Position numbers and translations under genes: made by a program. Under the pieces are notes generated by a model that saw only the letters and a list, made by a program, of their open reading frames with translations, was not told where the DNA came from and searched no databases. Positions 43,701 through 46,670 of a stretch of 46,670 nucleotides of DNA are shown piece by piece. Origin of the DNA: Apostichopus californicus (lineage: Eukaryota; Echinodermata; Holothuroidea; Aspidochirotida; Stichopodidae); assembly GCA_020650975.1 (NCBI GenBank), contig JAIPMN010000537.1, positions 1 through 46,670 on the forward strand, read 5' to 3'. Each line of letters starts with the position of its first letter. The stretch's first letter is position 1.

Positions 43701-45569
43701 TGATGATGTTGGCTTGTTGGTTGCAACAGCTCATCCTCCTCATCTGTGAGTCAAAATAACAGTACAAGACAACTTATACCAGCAGAATGAGAAAGGACCA
43801 AAAATAAACACCTGTGACATATATCAGTACCTGGGAACTAACACTAACAGCTCTTGGAGATAATTTCAATAAAAAAAAATGAGTTTGGTGGAGAGAAAAA
43901 AAGATCCAAGCTGAGTGGCCTGACAAATCTGATACGAAATAAAGCAAGAACACCTATATGTATGCGTTCATAAAAAATTAACTACTGGCATCATCTATTT
44001 CCTAGGATGGCAACTAATTTGACCATGAGGTTTTGACAATATATTTGTAATGAGATCTTGACACTCAAATTATGTTAGTTTGAAACAATTGCAAACTTAT
44101 AGTTCCATATATAGGTTAGGATAACTTCACAACAAAATTGAACTACTAAGAAAGCAAAATTACGAAGTGATTTGTGTTCACGAATTTCAAGCTTGATTCT
44201 GGACATGGTATAAACATCAGCAGTCTCTGTTGGGCAATAATTAAATCAAGCAAAAGTTTGTGTGGAATGTAGCCTTAAAAGTTTTGCATCATGCACCATT
44301 CAGGAGGGAGAATGTAATCAGTTGATACAGAACAAGTCATACATCAAGAAAGATGACCAATTAATTTATTGGTTTGGTTTATTAATTTATTGGTAATTAA
44401 CAAATTAATTACCAAGCAAGTCTTCATCCTGACTCTCCACAGAGTAACCACCATCAGCTCCTCCCTCTGATAGAACATCAAAGCTATCAATCGATAGGGA
44501 ATCTTCTTTTTCAACATTTGCTTTCAGAATGTTGACTACAGATGACAGGTTCTCTTCCACACTATCCAAACCCGGTTTCCTGTGATGGCTTGGAAGTGGG
44601 CTTGGCAGACCGGACACGAGAGTCGACCCTTCCGAACTCACAGACCCGGGTGAAAGCAGATTTGGACTATCTGATTCCAAGTGGAGAGAAGTCAAGATTG
44701 GCATGTCCTCTTGTGTGGTCTCAAGAACGTCCAATCCAGTCACCTCGCTGGAAGAGGTTTTGTTTGGAGCGACCTCTTCATCTGACGATGTCTGAGATGA
44801 AAGATTCAGGACGAAATAATGCCTTAAAGCAACTTTTTGTGTCGATTTGGTACTAAACATACCATTTTGGCATATGAGAATCCAAACTATATGTCACACC
44901 AATAAACCACAAACACTGAGAATCATGAAATTCAAATACTGAAGTCTTATATCTTCTTTTTAAATATAAACTCACTGATTGTTACATTATAGGGTATTAC
45001 CTTTCTGAGATCTTCAAATGCTACAAAGGTGCAGGGTATACAGCTATGTATACAAACAAAAAGAGAGCATTGATTTAAACTAGACATACGGTACTGTACT
45101 ATCTTCCATACACACTGTCAATTGACTGTGCATGGGGTGCATTTGTGAGTGATGTCTGTCCATTGACTTGTGTTGCCTGTCCAATCACATATCACCACAT
45201 GAAGTTGTTATGAAATGATGTATGCACTGCAGTACTTGAGCAAACATTCTCCTGGTTATCAGTTATAGACAGCTGAATGCGATTATACACACTACTCTTG
45301 TCAAATTTTACATTATTTAAGCCATTCATCACAACTACTACAAATGGGCTTCTACAATAACATCAATATGGCCTGTAGTTAGTCAGAATAGTGAGCTCAT
45401 GCGTTTACACAGAACAACGATTTTACTTCTAACTCTTGGTTCTAGTTCAAAACTTACAAAGGCATAACATTAAAGGAATATTTGTTGTTTAACAAACCTC
45501 AATGCTGCCTTGTTTATTCACAAGAAGCCATCCTTTCTTCTTGACATCCTCTGAACTGGAACTATCCAT
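37768..45569 (-). CDS. CCPG1: CCPG1-like ER-phagy receptor, 6 coding exons, 1317 aa
   Basis: CCPG1 is a single-pass ER membrane receptor that links ER to Atg8-family proteins and FIP200 for selective autophagy. Exons (minus): 45569-45498, 44791-44413, 43743-43609, 42731-42459, 41549-41316, 40628-37768 (stop). Phases agree (3954 nt). The N-terminal GWLLV places W14-x-x-V17 exactly where human CCPG1 has its LIR W14-T-V-I17. Residues 168-177 (SDSDSDFVRL) resemble the human FIP200-binding SDIVTL segment. The membrane segment at ~343-363 (LTFFAILVLTAGLTLGIGHF, then VGSSQ) parallels GFGHFYGTIQ of CCPG1. The luminal part (~365-1317) is one exon: coiled coil, acidic region, amphipathic helices, a Lys/Arg-rich zone, an acidic helical segment, and C-terminal W-[FY]-F repeats (QWFFRRAQD, EWYFKRFRL, DWYFQRGRN). 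Human CCPG1 is 757 aa, so the lumen is greatly expanded. PBXIP1 is the alternative family member, but motifs and synteny favour CCPG1. Confidence 0.85.
40706..40895. repeat. ~46-bp tandem repeat, CCPG1-like intron 5
   Basis: About four copies of a unit containing GACATGGTTAATCCATGCCT, then GTTTCCTGCTATCTATAGGG and CTGCC. Spacing is 45-46 bases. Confidence 0.8.
41602..41965. mobile_element. TTAA-flanked MITE (copy 3), CCPG1-like intron 4
   Basis: The left end reads TTAA then AGGCATTGAAGACTCGCCCC. The reverse complement of the right end reads TTAA then AGGGTGTGAAGACTCGCGC. The terminal inverted repeat shares TGAAGACTCGC exactly. The 364-bp interior has no ORF. Ends resemble the elements at 1560 and 2391 (TTAAAGG and CCCCAA at similar spacing). 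Confidence 0.65.
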
Positions 45570-45649
45570 ATCTCTGAAATGTAAGGAAAAAAAAAGAAAA
45601 AAACTTTGAAATGTTATCAAAAACCTCCCTGTTTGTCTGTCTGTCTCTG

Positions 45650-45900
45650 CCTGCATACTTCTCATGTGAAGTTGGTCTGACTTTCCCTTCTTAAGATATA
45701 GTGTTTACATGCTTTTCACATTTTGACCCCTGGTGACCCCAAATGACCTTTGACCTCCACTAAAAACAATAGGCATCTTCTACTCAATGTGGTACTTCGA
45801 CACACTAAATATGAAAATGGTCTGACCTTCCCCTCTTGAGATATCATGATTACAAGCTGGGCGTCACAAACGCATTCACACACACACCCACATATGCCAT
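45650..45900 (-). repeat. Dispersed repeat, copy B
   Basis: Read on minus, it runs from a TGTGTGTGTG stretch through CTTGTAATCATGATATCTCA, a TTCATATTTAGTGTGTCG-like segment, ATTGAGTAGAAGATGCCTAT and TGGAGGTCAAAGGTCATTTG to GGGTCACCAGGGGTCA. It parallels copy A at 7421-7770 motif by motif in the opposite orientation. Confidence 0.65.
45744..45756 (-). promoter_or_regulatory. Perfect DR1 nuclear-receptor element
   Basis: TGACCTTTGACCT on plus is AGGTCA-A-AGGTCA on minus, the consensus direct repeat with 1-base spacing bound by RXR/HNF4/COUP-type receptors. It lies inside dispersed repeat copy B, about 175 bp upstream of the CCPG1-like ATG. Occupancy is unknown. Confidence 0.4.
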
Positions 45901-46162
45901 CATGAATGCATAGTTGTAGTTGTAGCCTGTAGGTTACAATTATCATCGAAACCAAAAAGGAAATGATCAATTCATATCACACTAAGGCTACAATACTAAA
46001 TACTAATTATGGGCCAACTAGAAATAGACTGACATTTGTACATATGTAGACCACTTAGATAGTGTGGGATTTAATTCTGTGTGACGAATGTAAAATTGTT
46101 TGATTTGAGTCATGCAAAGTTCCCTTCTGAATTACAGATACAGCTTTGACTATATATACTGT

Positions 46163-46456
46163 GATGGCTATAAAGTCTACAAGATGTACTGTTACTATAT
46201 CTAGATTTAATGCAGCTTCATCATCCTAAATACAATAACAACTCCCTAAGCTTGGCTGTATTTGCTAAACACAGCTCCTGTTATACTCAATATTCTGATA
46301 AACATCTGAATGTTTACTCTGATGGCTATAAAGTCTGTAGTCTAAAAAGATATACTGTTACTAATACAGCTTCATTATCCTTAATACAATAACAACTCCC
46401 TAAGCTTGGCTGTATTTGCTGACACAGCCTATTATGATCAATATTCTGGTAAACAC
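46163..46456. repeat. Imperfect tandem duplication, 158-bp offset
   Basis: GATGGCTATAAAGTCT starts at 46163 and again at 46321. Both copies continue with ACTGTTACTA, a GCTTCAT-ATCCT segment, AATACAATAACAACTCCCTA, AGCTTGGCTGTATTTGCT and AATATTCTG-TAAACA. Confidence 0.85.
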
Positions 46457-46523
46457 AATTACTGTGGCTGTACAGCACTTTGCTAAAACAGCAGTCACAC
46501 CCATACATACATACAATTACTAC

Positions 46524-46570
46524 CTGACTTCGAATGGCTTTTGCTCACACAGCCCTCCATACTCAAGGCA
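46524..46570 (-). other. Possible non-coding 5' exon of the CCPG1-like gene
   Basis: On minus it has a fair acceptor (TTTATTTCCAG) and donor (GTCAG/GTAGTA) around 47 bases. It contains an ATG, but that frame hits TGA after joining the exon at 45573, so if real it is UTR or an overlapping upstream ORF. Support is splice-site appearance only. Confidence 0.25.
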
Positions 46571-46670
46571 CTGGAAATAAACACAAACCCCATAAGCTTG
46601 AATGTGCTACCAATACATCAGATGTGAACTTGACAACCTTCACTTCCTAATTTCTTTGTGGAACAATCTT

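Larger units (their letters stand above)
45574..46670. other. 5' flank or 5' UTR intron of the CCPG1-like gene
   Basis: No coding exon was recognised. The acceptor TTTCAG/AGATATGG at 45573 shows that the first coding exon is spliced to an upstream non-coding exon, so this stretch is probably intron plus upstream UTR or promoter. It holds the dispersed repeat at 45650-45900 and the duplication at 46163-46456. Confidence 0.5.

Overview
The window is spliced, AT-rich, intron-dense metazoan DNA. Exons are short, junctions are mostly GT-AG, and introns of a few hundred bases to about 2 kb are full of minisatellites and MITE/SINE-like elements. The four genes are all animal orthologues or domain families. 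A tRNA-derived SINE and hairpin MITEs suggest a marine invertebrate, probably a deuterostome and perhaps an echinoderm such as a sea cucumber. That placement is inference from gene content and repeat style, not a database match. Gene models were built by hand from splice sites and reading-frame continuity. Each of the three complete models has a total coding length divisible by three and no internal stop.

Layout: (1) 2274-6432 (+), the last six exons of SLX4, the Holliday-junction nuclease scaffold: SAP-like motif, Ser/Lys-rich linker and SLX1-binding C-terminus. The 5' part lies outside the window. (2) 26555-9797 (-), a 24-exon, 1048-aa protein with an N-terminal B-box-like zinc finger, coiled coil, extended Tudor domain, Lys/Glu-rich linker, second extended Tudor domain, and a polyQ/polyG/basic tail. 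It looks like a germ-granule (piRNA pathway) Tudor protein, but I cannot assign it to a named orthologue. (3) 27841-35719 (+), PIGB, the ER GPI mannosyltransferase III, 13 exons and 522 aa, with an AT-AC U12-type intron 2. (4) 45569-37768 (-), a CCPG1-like ER-phagy receptor, 6 coding exons and 1317 aa: N-terminal LIR and FIP200-binding-like motifs, one membrane segment, and a very large luminal domain in one exon.

Orientation: SLX4 and the Tudor gene converge, the Tudor gene and PIGB are head-to-head across about 1.3 kb, and PIGB and CCPG1 converge tail-to-tail. PIGB and CCPG1 are also convergent neighbours in human (15q21.3), so this pair looks like ancient microsynteny. Both products act at the ER, but nothing here shows a functional link between them.

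Most remaining sequence is introns carrying tandem repeats. Two of these arrays are built from units that include the adjacent splice donor. There are three TTAA-flanked hairpin MITEs, one hAT-like MITE, one SINE, and a dispersed repeat in two copies, one of which places a perfect DR1 nuclear-receptor site just upstream of the CCPG1 start. No tRNA, rRNA, CRISPR or prokaryotic-type features were seen.
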